Assembly: GCA_012964435.1 (NCBI GenBank)
Contig: DTTX01000026.1
Location: 62,001 to 126,000 of the forward strand
Reading direction: 5' to 3'
DNA length: 64,000 bases
Source of the DNA: Mesonia sp.
GTDB lineage: Bacteria > Bacteroidota > Bacteroidia > Flavobacteriales > Flavobacteriaceae
Part shown: positions 55,855 to 64,000 of the stretch, in pieces
How the letters are laid out: each line of letters opens with the position of its first letter
How positions within the stretch are numbered: position 1 is the stretch's first letter
Notes under the pieces: model-generated
What the model saw: the letters and a program-made list of their open reading frames with translations, nothing else
Told to the model about the DNA's origin: nothing
Database searches by the model: none
Program-made: the position numbers and the translations under genes

Positions 55855-55960
55855 TTCCAGAAAAGCCGCTAGCAAGCTTTTCTAATCCCTTGGCAGCATT
55901 ACCTGCCCAGGTTCTTTGGGTATGATCTCAGCCACAATTGGCACCCCTTTGAGATTTGCG
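55855..55960 (-). promoter_or_regulatory. TPP (thiamin pyrophosphate) riboswitch
   Basis: The minus strand carries the thi-box consensus in order: GGGGTGCC (55940-55947), GGCTGAGATCATACCC (55918-55933), GAACCTG (55908-55914) and GGTAATGCTGCCAAGGGA (55886-55903). The outer stem can be formed by AATC/GATT. It represses the downstream gene when TPP binds. A -7-like TAAGTTTG (55962-55969) lies just upstream, and a poly-T terminator follows before the TonB-receptor start. The fragment after the aptamer contains a further AGAAAAGC hairpin (about 55859-55883). Confidence 0.95.
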
Positions 55961-56038
55961 GCAAACTTATAAGTTATTTTTTAATTTACCATAATTTTAA
56001 GGAGTTTTATCTTTGGAGCATTTACTTTTGAGTTTATC

Positions 56039-58483
56039 GTGAAAAACACTAGAAAATCCATCACTTTTAAGGTACTTTTCGGGTACATCCTGCTTACTAT
56101 TTTTGCAGTAGTCACGGTTTGGTTTATTTATGGTAAAGTTGAAAACCTAACACAATCTAACAAGTTAGGTAATGTAAATAACAAACGTTTAATTCTTATT
56201 AGTGAGGCGGTAACTAACCTTTACACTGCTGAAGGAATTAGCCGAAATATCATTCAAAATCAAAATCCTGAAAATATTACGATCTTTAACGAGCAACTCG
56301 ATACGATCTCTGTTTTACTCGAATCGTTAAAATCTACGTATCCTAAAGGAGATTCAACAGTAATAGATCTTGATAGTATTAACCGGCTACTTACCTTAAA
56401 AAAGCAAAACTTAGTTGAACTTTTAAAACTTAGAAAAGAGAACGGAAGTGAAAATTATTACGATCGTGTTTTAAACGAATTAGAAAAAACAAACTATCTG
56501 TTTGAAGACGATAATTATAACGAACGTCTAAAAAGCTATAAACCTCATGTTCGAGAAGTATTGGTAAAATACTTAGAGTACGCCAAGCAAGACAATGCTA
56601 ATAAACTCACCCAGCAGTCTGCAGATTCTCTAATTAATACTATGAAAAGTGTACTTTCTAAGTTAGAGAATGAAGAAATTGAATATCAAAACTCGGTACT
56701 CTCTAAAGAAAATGAACTTTTAGAAACCGATCGTGATCTAACCGTACAAATTAGAAAATTGCGTTCACAAATTGAACAGGAAGAGGTGCAGAAATCGGTT
56801 ACCCAAGTTGCTTCTGCACAAGAAACTTTAAATGAAACTTCGAACCTGATCATTATTTTGGGAGTCGCTTGCGTACTTACTATTTTACTTTTCGTCATTC
56901 TTATTTTTAGAGATACCAATCGAAGTCAAAAATACCGCAGCGAATTAGAGAAGTCGAAAGCTTATGCCGAATTACTTCTTAAAAGAAGAGAGCAATTTAT
57001 GGCTGCAGTCACTCACGATCTTCGCTCGCCACTTACTACTATTACAGGTTACTCAGATTTATTATTAAAAACCGAACTTTCTGAAAAACAACAGCATTAT
57101 TTAGAGAAGCTACAAAAATCTTCCGGTTATATTCTTCATCTGGTCAACGACTTATTAGATTTTTCGAAACTAGAATCGGGAAAAATAAATGTTGAAAAAC
57201 TTCCGTTTACGCCGGCCAATCTTATTAAAGATAGTGTAGATGGGATTATTCCTTCAGAAGACCCGAAGCAATTAAATGTTGAACTCAATTTAGAGGAAAC
57301 ACTTCAGCAAGCGTATTTATGTGATCCGTTTAGAATTCAGCAAATATTAATGAATTTAATTGGCAACGCTTACAAGTTTACCGAAAAAGGAAGCATTGTA
57401 ATTTCAGGGAAATTAGACACCTCATCGATCACCACCAATAAACTTCAAATTGAAATTGAAGACACCGGCATCGGAATTTCAAAAGAGCAAGAACAAGTTA
57501 TTTTTGAAGAATTTTCTCAAGCAAAATCGTCGATAGAAAAAAAATACGGCGGTTCTGGTTTAGGTTTAGCGATCACTAAAAAATTAGTGAATTTATTAGA
57601 TGGCGAAATCTATTTGGAAAGCAAACTTGGTAACGGTAGTAAATTCACCTTACTTATTCCGGTAGAAAATGCTAAACACATTGCGACTTCTAAAGCGACC
57701 AAGCAAATTACCATTACAGAAACCAAAGGTAAAAAGATCTTTATTTTAGACGACGATCCTTCTCAATTAGCCTTAACGGCAGAAATTGTTAGTCAAGCAG
57801 GTTTTAATCACACAACTTCTAACCGACCGGAAAATGCACTTAGAGATTTAAGAAAAGAAGAATATGATCTAATTTTAACCGACATACAAATGCCAAAAGT
57901 GAACGGCTTTGAGCTGATAAGAGAATTAAAAAACAATAATAAACTCAAGCATATTCCAGTAATTGCACTTTCCGGCAGAACAGAAATTAGACGTAAATTT
58001 TATATTGAAAAAGGATTTGAAACTAATATTATTAAACCTTTTCAGGCAAGTGAATTATTACTGAAAATTGCTAAAATTTTAGATTTAGATTATACCGAAA
58101 CTGAAATAAATTCAGCTAAAAAACAAGAAAAACCTAACACCACCACTTTATACGATCTTCATGATTTACAGGTTTTTACCGATGGTGACAAAGAATCGTT
58201 ACACGTGTTATTAAAAACATTTATCGAAAACACAAAGATAAATCTTACTCAACTAGAAGAAGCCAACCAACAACAAGACAATAAAAAAGTTGCTTTTGTA
58301 GCGCATAAAATGCTTCCTATGTTCAGGCAATTAAAAGCGAATGAGGTAATCACGCACGTTGAAAAATTGGAGAAACAGCACGAACTTGCACTCGATCAAG
58401 AAGATATTAATATTTTAGTTGAAAGAGCTAGTGAAAAAACAAAGCAATTGCTACAAGAACTTCAAAAAGAGCTTACAGCTTAA
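56039..58483 (+). CDS. Hybrid sensor histidine kinase with receiver and HPt domains
   Basis: 814-residue membrane kinase starting at GTG. TM1 (about 10-29) and TM2 (about 270-290) flank a helical, coiled-coil-rich extracytoplasmic sensor. Then HisKA with His326 (THDLRSPL), HATPase_c (about 430-550, DTGIGIS, GSGLGLAI), a receiver with Asp615 (LTDIQMPKVNG), and an HPt domain with His756 (AHKML). It therefore holds a complete His-Asp-His relay. A sigma-54 activator gene converges on it with an 11-base overlap and may be its output. Confidence 0.93.
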   Translation: MKNTRKSITFKVLFGYILLTIFAVVTVWFIYGKVENLTQSNKLGNVNNKRLILISEAVTNLYTAEGISRNIIQNQNPENITIFNEQLDTISVLLESLKSTYPKGDSTVIDLDSINRLLTLKKQNLVELLKLRKENGSENYYDRVLNELEKTNYLFEDDNYNERLKSYKPHVREVLVKYLEYAKQDNANKLTQQSADSLINTMKSVLSKLENEEIEYQNSVLSKENELLETDRDLTVQIRKLRSQIEQEEVQKSVTQVASAQETLNETSNLIIILGVACVLTILLFVILIFRDTNRSQKYRSELEKSKAYAELLLKRREQFMAAVTHDLRSPLTTITGYSDLLLKTELSEKQQHYLEKLQKSSGYILHLVNDLLDFSKLESGKINVEKLPFTPANLIKDSVDGIIPSEDPKQLNVELNLEETLQQAYLCDPFRIQQILMNLIGNAYKFTEKGSIVISGKLDTSSITTNKLQIEIEDTGIGISKEQEQVIFEEFSQAKSSIEKKYGGSGLGLAITKKLVNLLDGEIYLESKLGNGSKFTLLIPVENAKHIATSKATKQITITETKGKKIFILDDDPSQLALTAEIVSQAGFNHTTSNRPENALRDLRKEEYDLILTDIQMPKVNGFELIRELKNNNKLKHIPVIALSGRTEIRRKFYIEKGFETNIIKPFQASELLLKIAKILDLDYTETEINSAKKQEKPNTTTLYDLHDLQVFTDGDKESLHVLLKTFIENTKINLTQLEEANQQQDNKKVAFVAHKMLPMFRQLKANEVITHVEKLEKQHELALDQEDINILVERASEKTKQLLQELQKELTA

Positions 58484-59819
58484 TATCGTATTGTTTGAGT
58501 TTATTATAGAGCGTTTTGCGATCGATCGATAAAATTCTGGCAGCTTTACTTTTATTACCATTTGCTTGTTCTAACGCATCTAAAATAAGCTCTTGCTCAT
58601 TTTTATTTTTAAACAAACTGTAGCTTTCTTCTTCTTTTGTTTCGGTTTGCATTTGCATAGGCAACGCATCGACATCGATAATTTTACCGGTAGTTAATAA
58701 TACCGAACGTTTGATCGTGTTTTGCATTTCACGCAAATTTCCCGGCCAAGAATAGCTATGTAATAATTCTAAAGCTTCATCTGAAAAACCTACCACATCA
58801 CGTTCTAACTCTTCATTCGCCTTTTCAAGAAAATGATCGGCAAATAACATTAAATCGTCTTTTCGTTTTCTTAAAGCAGGCACCTGAATGCTAAATTCAT
58901 TTAAACGATGGTAAAGGTCTTCTCTAAAATCACCATTTTCCACTGCTTTTTTTAAGTCTTCATTTGTGGCCGCAATTACTCGAATATCTACATTAATTTC
59001 TTGATTGCTCCCTACCGGTTTAATTTTTCGCTCTTGTAAAGCTCGAAGTAATTGTACTTGTAATTCGTAATTTAGATTTCCTATTTCATCTAAAAATAAA
59101 GTACCACCATTGGCTGCTTGAAAATGGCCTGTTTTATTGTTTACTGCGCCGGTGAATGAACCTTTTATATGTCCGAAAAATTCGCTGGAAGCAATTTCTT
59201 TTGGGATGGCCCCACAATCTACCGCTATAAACGTTTCTTTGGCGCGTTTACTTTGATCGTGAATATTCTTAGCGATGTATTCTTTACCGGTTCCGCTATC
59301 GCCAATAATTAAAACTGACATATTTGTTGGCGCCACTAACTTTATATAATCACTTAATTTTTTTGAAGCATCACTAACTCCGGCAACATAACTACCTTCC
59401 ACATCTCTTTTAGCTGTTTCTTTTTTGCTTTTAGTAGGTTTATCGATCACTTGATCTTCTTCGGTTTCTAAAGCACTTTTTACAACCTGAAGCATTTTCT
59501 CAGGGTTAATAGGTTTAGAAATATAATCGAAAGCTCCTGTTTTTATGGCATCTACCGCTAGGTTTACTTCCGCATAGCCGGTCATTAAAATAACTTTTGT
59601 GGCAGGATGGTTTTCTTTTAAGAATTGTAGTATTTCGTTACCATCTTTATCTGGCAAACGAACATCGGTAAGCACTATCTGATAAGAATTGTTTTTTATC
59701 TTGGCTAAAGCATCGTTACCTGTATGAGAAACATTTACCTGATAATTTTTTTTAGTTAAAAATGTTTCTAACATCTGGCAAAACGCCACATCATCTTCTA
59801 CGATTAGAATTTTAGCCAT
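58473..59819 (-). CDS. Sigma-54-dependent response regulator (NtrC family)
   Basis: 448-residue activator: receiver domain (Asp52 in LTDVRLPDKDG), AAA+ ATPase with Walker A GDSGTGKE (173-180), the sigma-54-contact loop GSFTGA (220-225; consensus is GAFTGA) and Walker B TLFLDEIG, and a Fis-type DNA-binding helix-turn-helix at the C terminus (NKSKAARILSIDRKTLYNKLKQY-like). Such regulators drive RpoN promoters. It faces the hybrid kinase gene (56039-58483) with overlapping 3' ends, so the two are a likely phosphorelay pair. Target genes are unknown. Confidence 0.93.
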   Translation of the reverse strand: MAKILIVEDDVAFCQMLETFLTKKNYQVNVSHTGNDALAKIKNNSYQIVLTDVRLPDKDGNEILQFLKENHPATKVILMTGYAEVNLAVDAIKTGAFDYISKPINPEKMLQVVKSALETEEDQVIDKPTKSKKETAKRDVEGSYVAGVSDASKKLSDYIKLVAPTNMSVLIIGDSGTGKEYIAKNIHDQSKRAKETFIAVDCGAIPKEIASSEFFGHIKGSFTGAVNNKTGHFQAANGGTLFLDEIGNLNYELQVQLLRALQERKIKPVGSNQEINVDIRVIAATNEDLKKAVENGDFREDLYHRLNEFSIQVPALRKRKDDLMLFADHFLEKANEELERDVVGFSDEALELLHSYSWPGNLREMQNTIKRSVLLTTGKIIDVDALPMQMQTETKEEESYSLFKNKNEQELILDALEQANGNKSKAARILSIDRKTLYNKLKQYDIKL

Positions 59820-59879
59820 AAGTAGTCTTGTTTACACAAAATTAGAAAATACTCGGTTGAGAGCTTACAAAATAATCAT

Positions 59880-59912
59880 AAAAAAAAGAGGCCTTTTTAA
59901 AGACCTCTTTTT
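59880..59912 (-). terminator. Terminator-like hairpin upstream of the sigma-54 regulator
   Basis: AAAAAGAGG/CCTCTTTTT (59883-59891 with 59904-59912), with an inner CTTT/AAAG pair, is followed by T7 on the minus strand. It lies upstream of the regulator gene start at 59819, so it would end an RNA that begins in the 59.9-60.3 kb gap or act as leader attenuator. Confidence 0.65.
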
Positions 59913-60284
59913 AAAGGGCAGCAAAATCACTGCTCACGGGGTAACCATTTTAATATGTTAAGAACAAACATTGCCTAATAGTTCTTATCAAAGCTTTTCT
60001 TAAAAAATCACGCTTAACCACTTTGAAAAAAATACTATCTAATTATAGTCCCCTTTAAAAACTACTCTACTCAATTAATTTATGACTAAGATTTTGCTGC
60101 ACTTACTCTAATTAACGCCAATCAATTTAGAGTAAGATCATCATTGCTTATATGATTACTAAGTATATAGAAATAGTTATACCAAACTAATAAACTTCAA
60201 CCAACACCCTTCCAAACACTTTAATTACAGACACTTAAATGTTTTTAATTGAATTTTATATTCTTTAGATTTCTGTGGAAAAGC
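59913..60284 (-). ncRNA. Gene-free region with serial hairpins, candidate small RNA or long leader
   Basis: This is the largest gene-free gap of the window. Reading the minus strand: a 10-bp stem (CTTACTCTAA with its complement, 60102-60136), a short ACTAT stem, a TAAGAAC/GTTCTTA stem (about 59959-59987) and a GCAG/CTGC stem before the terminator at 59880-59912. No ORF of any length is plausible. The serial hairpins with a strong end could be a small RNA; it does not match tmRNA, RNase P RNA, 4.5S RNA or any riboswitch I know, and the promoter is not identified. Confidence 0.25.
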
Positions 60285-60315
60285 AAAAAGTCTACAATTA
60301 AACTGTAGACTTTTT
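60285..60315 (-). terminator. Terminator of the DUF4301-arfB operon
   Basis: AAAAAGTCTACA/TGTAGACTTTTT 12-bp perfect stem, loop ATTAAAC; the minus strand runs into T residues. It lies 10 bases after the arfB stop. Confidence 0.85.
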
Positions 60316-60324
60316 ACACACTTT

Positions 60325-60732
60325 TTACGATAAAGGGTTTTTTCTGTTTTCCTTTTTTTCAGATTGAAGTCGTTTATTTTTTAATCTTCTAAGTTTGGAG
60401 GCTTTTGAAGGTTTTGTTTTTTTTCTCGGTTTCTGAATGGTTAACGCATCTTCTAAAACTTTAAAGAAACGCTTAATTAAGATCTCTTTGTTTTTATGCT
60501 GACTTCTAGTGTGATCCGAACTTAACTGAAGAACATTTTCTTTAGTGAGCCTGTTCTTTAATTTAAACTCAAGTCGCTCTTTTTGCTCTTCAGAAAAAAC
60601 TTCAGAATTTGCTAAACTCCAATCTAAAACTACTTTTGTACTGGTTTTATTGGCGTGTTGCCCACCGGGACCGGAGCTTAAAACTGCTTTAAAATCTGCT
60701 TCTTGTAATAATTCTTCTTGATGACGAAGCAT
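60325..60732 (-). CDS. arfB: Peptidyl-tRNA hydrolase ArfB (YaeJ)
   Basis: Rescues stalled ribosomes by hydrolysing peptidyl-tRNA. The 135-residue protein has the catalytic GGQ in SSGPGGQHANKTSTKV (near residues 20-35), the core of the class I release-factor-like domain, and a basic C-terminal tail (residues about 105-135, rich in Lys/Arg) that binds the empty mRNA channel. ATG overlaps the stop of the DUF4301 gene, so both are in one operon. Confidence 0.94.
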   Translation of the reverse strand: MLRHQEELLQEADFKAVLSSGPGGQHANKTSTKVVLDWSLANSEVFSEEQKERLEFKLKNRLTKENVLQLSSDHTRSQHKNKEILIKRFFKVLEDALTIQKPRKKTKPSKASKLRRLKNKRLQSEKKENRKNPLS

Positions 60733-62264
60733 TACACTTGATGATTTTCATTAAGTAAATCGCACACATTTTTTACTGGATTAAAAGTAATTACAGGAAC
60801 TTCAACAAAAATGGTGTTCCAATAAGCCATCGCACCATTCCATAATCCCGGTAACTCTAAAGCTTTTACATTTCGACCAAATTTCGATTTTTTGGTAATA
60901 AAGCCTTTTTTAGGATTTACGTATTCTGTTAAGTTGAATTTCTCTCCTTTATAATTTCTTACAGAACACACTAGATCTACCGGATTAAAATGAGATGCGT
61001 TCTGAGCGATCTCGTATTGTTCTGTGTTATCGGTATCCATTTGAGCGCCTTCTACAATTTGTAAAGATGTATTGCCTTCGCCGTCTTTTACCCAAAATGG
61101 TCCGCCACCTGGAGCTCCTTGATTTTCGACCATTCCGCAAATACGAATAGGTCTGTTTAAAAGATTTCTAACATCTTCTTCGTTTTCTAAGGTCGTTTTT
61201 ACACTTAACTTTTCTTCTAAAAGACTGTTTGCCGCTGCAAGAATATGCTTATTAAAACCATCTTTATCGATTCTGTTTAAGATCTCAAAGATTTTTTCTT
61301 GCACATTAATTAATTCTCCCGCTAATGCTTTTTTATACTTAGAAATCGTTTCTAAATGTTCTTGCTTAATCACATTATCGATGTTCTTAATAAAAATTAA
61401 GTCGGCATCGATATCATTTAAATTTTCTATTAACGCACCGTGACCTCCGGGTCTAAATAATATTTTCCCTTCATCATCACGAAATGGTTGGTTGTCAAAA
61501 TCTACCGCAATAGTGTCTGTGGTTTTCTTCTGAAAAGAATATTCAACCTCAAAATTCACCTCGGTTTCTTTTTCTACTCGATCTTGAATAGTCTCGAAGG
61601 TCTCTTTAAATTTTTCTAAATGATCTTCGGTTACTGTAAAATGTAATTTAGCTTTTTCGTTTCTGCTGGCATATTTAGCAGCTTCTACTAAATGCTCTTC
61701 AAAAGCAGTTGCGTAATAACCATCATATTTATGAAAAGGCACCAATCCTTTAGGCAGATTGGCATAATTTAAACCTTCTTCTTTTAATAGCGTTTCTACA
61801 AAAGCGTAATGTTTTTCATCTTCTGAAAGCGATTCGTAGTTTTCAACTGAATTTTTAATTTCTTGCATTACCTCATCGTAGAATGCGAAATTTTTATATT
61901 CAGCAAAAAAACAATCCAATAAGTCAGATTTTTCTTCGACTAAAAAGTCTGAAAGCGGTTTATCTTCCGGGCGATAATCTGCTAAAAATTGATGCAATGC
62001 TTTAAACATTCTCGAAGCCGCACCACTTGCCGGGATAAACTTGATGATCTCTAATTTAGAATCTTCGTATTTTCTAGAAAATAATTCAACTTCTTCTTCG
62101 CTAAATGCCTGAATACCGCAACCAATATTTGCCGCACTCACTAACTCAACTTTAGGAATACCTTCTTTAAAAGTCTCTAATTGCTTTTTTACGGTTTCTA
62201 CTTCTAAACCGTGTTCTTTTATCTGCGCTACATCTTCCGTACTTAAGTCTGCTTCCTTGATCAT
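60732..62264 (-). CDS. DUF4301 family protein
   Basis: 510-residue cytosolic protein of the DUF4301 family, widespread in Bacteroidota and of unknown function. Visible blocks are the N-terminal IKFIPASGAASRMFKAL region (near 74), FRPGGHGALIENLNDIDADLIFIKNIDN (near 271-298), the GGGPFWVKDGEG segment (near 395) and a C-terminal PGLWNGAMAYWNT. The pattern recalls sugar-nucleotidyltransferases but a catalytic set is not certain. Its stop overlaps the arfB start. Nothing more can be inferred. Confidence 0.85.
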   Translation of the reverse strand: MIKEADLSTEDVAQIKEHGLEVETVKKQLETFKEGIPKVELVSAANIGCGIQAFSEEEVELFSRKYEDSKLEIIKFIPASGAASRMFKALHQFLADYRPEDKPLSDFLVEEKSDLLDCFFAEYKNFAFYDEVMQEIKNSVENYESLSEDEKHYAFVETLLKEEGLNYANLPKGLVPFHKYDGYYATAFEEHLVEAAKYASRNEKAKLHFTVTEDHLEKFKETFETIQDRVEKETEVNFEVEYSFQKKTTDTIAVDFDNQPFRDDEGKILFRPGGHGALIENLNDIDADLIFIKNIDNVIKQEHLETISKYKKALAGELINVQEKIFEILNRIDKDGFNKHILAAANSLLEEKLSVKTTLENEEDVRNLLNRPIRICGMVENQGAPGGGPFWVKDGEGNTSLQIVEGAQMDTDNTEQYEIAQNASHFNPVDLVCSVRNYKGEKFNLTEYVNPKKGFITKKSKFGRNVKALELPGLWNGAMAYWNTIFVEVPVITFNPVKNVCDLLNENHQV

Positions 62265-62542
62265 TTTCAGTTGAATTATTTTAAAATTTATTCAGAAATA
62301 CCACTTTAATGATAAAATACAAAAAATTTTATCTTAAAGCACGATTATTTCTATAGAATCGAGTGCTAATTAACATAAAATATTAGACTAAAATTTTAAG
62401 AAGTCTAAATTTTACACTTTTTAACAATGGGGTGTTAAAATTACAATTTTCAAGGAGAGTGAAATTAGTTTTATAAAAACATTAATAATCAAATTTCACC
62501 TAAGCCTTGTAATCTCTAAAAACGTGTGGGAGTAATTTTGGG

Positions 62543-63178
62543 CTAAGTTAAATTTTCTACAGGTTTATAGAGTAATTTTTTCCAAGAAAAATAGCCGTAA
62601 ATCGCGATAATTGTCAAGATTAAATATAGAATAGCGCTAAACATTAAGCCTTTGTAAAAATAAAGCGGCACCGAGATAATATCACCAATAACCCAGAGTG
62701 TCCAGTTTTCAATTTTCTTTTTCGCCATTAACCACATTCCGACAAAGAAAATAGCGGTAGTTAAAATATCGGTGTACGAATACCAAGCTTCCCATTTATC
62801 GAAAATTTCATAAATAAGTGCAATACCAATAAGAGTGGCGATAAAAATACCTGCCGATTTTTTCTTTTCTAATTTAGTTGTTCTGGTAATCGGCGTTACG
62901 TGTTCGCCATCTACTTTGCGCGTCCAAATATACCAACCGTAAATACTCATCGAAAAATAGTACACATTAATTAGCATATCGCCCAACAAACCGTAGTATT
63001 CGAGAATATATACGTATAGAAGCGTACTTATGATCCCGGTTGGGTAAACCCAAATATTATTCAACTTAGAAAAAACCACGCTTAATATCCCAAAAACAAG
63101 CGCGATAATCTCTAACACTACTAAATGTGTAGGAATACCTTCGTACTGCGCAAAAAGCCAATCAAAAATTTCTGTCAT
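62543..63178 (-). CDS. pnuC: PnuC-family vitamin transporter
   Basis: 211-residue membrane protein with about seven helices and the WxxW motif (WYIW near residue 83) of PnuC-type facilitators, which take up nicotinamide riboside, thiamin or related vitamins. Within Bacteroidota, thiamin-specific relatives (PnuT) go with TPP riboswitches; here the riboswitch is on the TonB receptor 7 kb away, not next to this gene, so substrate is unresolved. It lies 36 bases downstream of the GGGP synthase gene on the same strand. Confidence 0.88.
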   Translation of the reverse strand: MTEIFDWLFAQYEGIPTHLVVLEIIALVFGILSVVFSKLNNIWVYPTGIISTLLYVYILEYYGLLGDMLINVYYFSMSIYGWYIWTRKVDGEHVTPITRTTKLEKKKSAGIFIATLIGIALIYEIFDKWEAWYSYTDILTTAIFFVGMWLMAKKKIENWTLWVIGDIISVPLYFYKGLMFSAILYLILTIIAIYGYFSWKKLLYKPVENLT

Positions 63179-63214
63179 CGTGATCTTGTTGAATTAGCAA
63201 TCAATATGCTCGTT

Positions 63215-63952
63215 TTATTTAGAAACCTCCACCGTTTTTGAAGCTGAAGTAAAAAACTCTGGATTATCTTCAAAAGCTGTTCCCACCACAACCATCGTCG
63301 CGCCAGCTTGGTAAGCTTCTTCAATTTCTTTTTTTGAACGAATGCCGCCTCCCACAATAATAGGAATGGAAACTTCTTTTTTTACTGCGGAAATAATGGC
63401 TGTAGAAACTTTGGTTGAAGCGCCACTTCCTGCTTCTAAGTAAATAAGTTGCTTCCCCGAATATTCTCCGGCTAAAGCGGTGTTGACAATCGCCTGAATA
63501 TTTTCTTGTTTCATCGGAAGCGTTTTGCTTACTCGTTGTACTGAAGTTTCTCTGCCGCCATCAATTAATAAATAAGCCGTCGGAATAATTTCTAAAGAAG
63601 TATTTTTTAGTTTCTCGACAGATTTTACCTGTTGCTCAATTAAAAACTCCGGATTTCTACCTGAAAGTAACGACAAGAACAAAAGTGCATCGGCTTCATT
63701 AGTGATCTGCGTGTAATCGCCCGGAAAAATAAAAATAGGTAAGGATGTTCTCGCTTTCAGTTGACGAACCAAATTTTCGGTAAGGTTTTCTTCTACCGTG
63801 CTTCCGCCGACAAATAAATGCGTGGCCGCTTTTGGTAAATGCTGAATTAAATTTTCAAACTTTGAAAAATCGACTTTATCGGGATCAATGAGGATCGCCA
63901 ATAACCGATCGGAAGTTTGAAAAACGCGTAACAGTTCTTTTTTCTTTTTCAT
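63215..63952 (-). CDS. Geranylgeranylglyceryl phosphate synthase (PcrB/GGGPS family)
   Basis: TIM-barrel prenyltransferase joining a prenyl diphosphate to glycerol-1-phosphate; in bacteria the natural product of this family is only partly known. I choose the ATG at 63952, giving 245 residues (MKKKKELL). The phosphate-binding loops IPIIVGGGIRSKKEIEEAYQ and TMVVVGTAFE are at the C terminus, with ATHLFVGGSTVEENLT near 55 and the YLEAGSGAS segment near 168. Overlap with the preceding stop (TAATG) indicates coupling. PnuC follows it. Confidence 0.92.
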   Translation of the reverse strand: MKKKKELLRVFQTSDRLLAILIDPDKVDFSKFENLIQHLPKAATHLFVGGSTVEENLTENLVRQLKARTSLPIFIFPGDYTQITNEADALLFLSLLSGRNPEFLIEQQVKSVEKLKNTSLEIIPTAYLLIDGGRETSVQRVSKTLPMKQENIQAIVNTALAGEYSGKQLIYLEAGSGASTKVSTAIISAVKKEVSIPIIVGGGIRSKKEIEEAYQAGATMVVVGTAFEDNPEFFTSASKTVEVSK

Positions 63953-64000
63953 TAGTCTTCCGCTAAAAGAGTGTACACACAAGTAAAACCTTCAAACTCT
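63952..64000 (-). CDS. C-terminal end of an upstream protein (partial)
   Basis: The last 15 residues before a TAA that overlaps the ATG at 63952 read in frame as E-F-E-G-F-T-C-V-Y-T-L-L-A-E-D. The overlap indicates a translationally coupled upstream gene running out of the window. The fragment is too short to name. Confidence 0.5.
   Translation of the reverse strand, partial: EFEGFTCVYTLLAED

Noticed and set aside
59820..60324. tmRNA, RNase P, 4.5S RNA or other known RNA in the gap
   Set aside because: None of their conserved cores (such as GAGGAAAGTCC for RNase P or the SRP GGAAGGAAGCAGCC-type loop) is present.
62265..62542. Riboswitch or promoter in the 278-base gap before the DUF4301 gene
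   Set aside because: No thi-box, other aptamer core, TAnnTTTG or hairpin with T run could be identified; the gap is plain AT-rich DNA.
1..64000. CRISPR arrays, insertion sequences, integrases and prophage genes
   Set aside because: No regularly spaced direct repeats, transposase or phage gene was seen in any of the reading frames.

Overview
The window is AT-rich chromosomal DNA from a member of the Bacteroidota, almost certainly a marine-type Flavobacteriaceae (Gramella/Zunongwangia/Salegentibacter-like; genus not proven). The evidence is: type IX secretion (T9SS) cargo with type A and type B C-terminal sorting domains, Bacteroidota promoter boxes (TAnnTTTG at -7), a class II HMG-CoA reductase with a GYDLA-type GHMP kinase, a GGGP synthase, a DUF4301 protein and a TonB receptor under a TPP riboswitch. 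No insertion sequence, prophage, integrase or CRISPR array was seen; gene density is high and most genes are ordinary housekeeping or accessory metabolism.

Layout. 1-3841 (+): end of a membrane protein, lpxB, a C40 peptidase lipoprotein and comEC. 3878-9824 (-): peptide-utilisation operon (DPP-IV, two POT transporters, a thioredoxin-fold protein). 10027-12253 (+): mevalonate-pathway genes. 12284-15331 (-): T9SS type A protein. 15577-23158 (-): cell-envelope operon coaX, an outer-membrane protein, a TPR protein, lptC, a 63-aa membrane protein, a CNNM/CBS protein and a PpiD-like chaperone. 23259-23331: tRNA-Phe. 23429-27496 (-): large T9SS type B repeat protein. 27647-34995: trehalase, glpR and the glpD-glpK-glpF-OMP cluster. 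35065-42059: oxidoreductases, a GNAT enzyme between two inverted intergenic repeats, asnB, an MFS pump. 42188-44873 (-): a two-component system whose kinase gene is split by a frameshift. 45019-49358 (+): a compact six-gene arsenosugar-biosynthesis operon. 49422-53195: greA, a Rieske-like lipoprotein, and an SDR/AraC/MBL operon. 53342-55960 (-): TonB receptor with a TPP riboswitch. 56039-59819: hybrid kinase and convergent sigma-54 activator. 60325-63952 (-): arfB, DUF4301, PnuC-type transporter, GGGP synthase.

How the genes work together. DPP-IV plus two proton-coupled peptide transporters make an extracellular or periplasmic di/tripeptide release-and-import unit. The glp genes convert glycerol to DHAP with a DeoR-type regulator divergently encoded. 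The arsenosugar operon links arsenite methylation (ArsM), radical-SAM transfer of a deoxyadenosyl group (ArsS), removal of adenine (a purine nucleoside phosphorylase) and a glycosyltransferase-like enzyme, with a CMD/AhpD-like and a rhodanese lipoprotein as partners.

Most notable: (i) the arsenosugar operon; (ii) two genes, coaX and the CHASE-PAS kinase, each split by a single-base homopolymer shift, the latter at an A AAA AAG heptamer with a short downstream stem, so either assembly errors or recoding; (iii) riboswitch and attenuator-like leaders in front of the TonB receptor, greA and asnB; (iv) a Rieske-like lipoprotein with both ligand histidines replaced; (v) an inverted pair of about 100-bp structured intergenic repeats around a GNAT gene.
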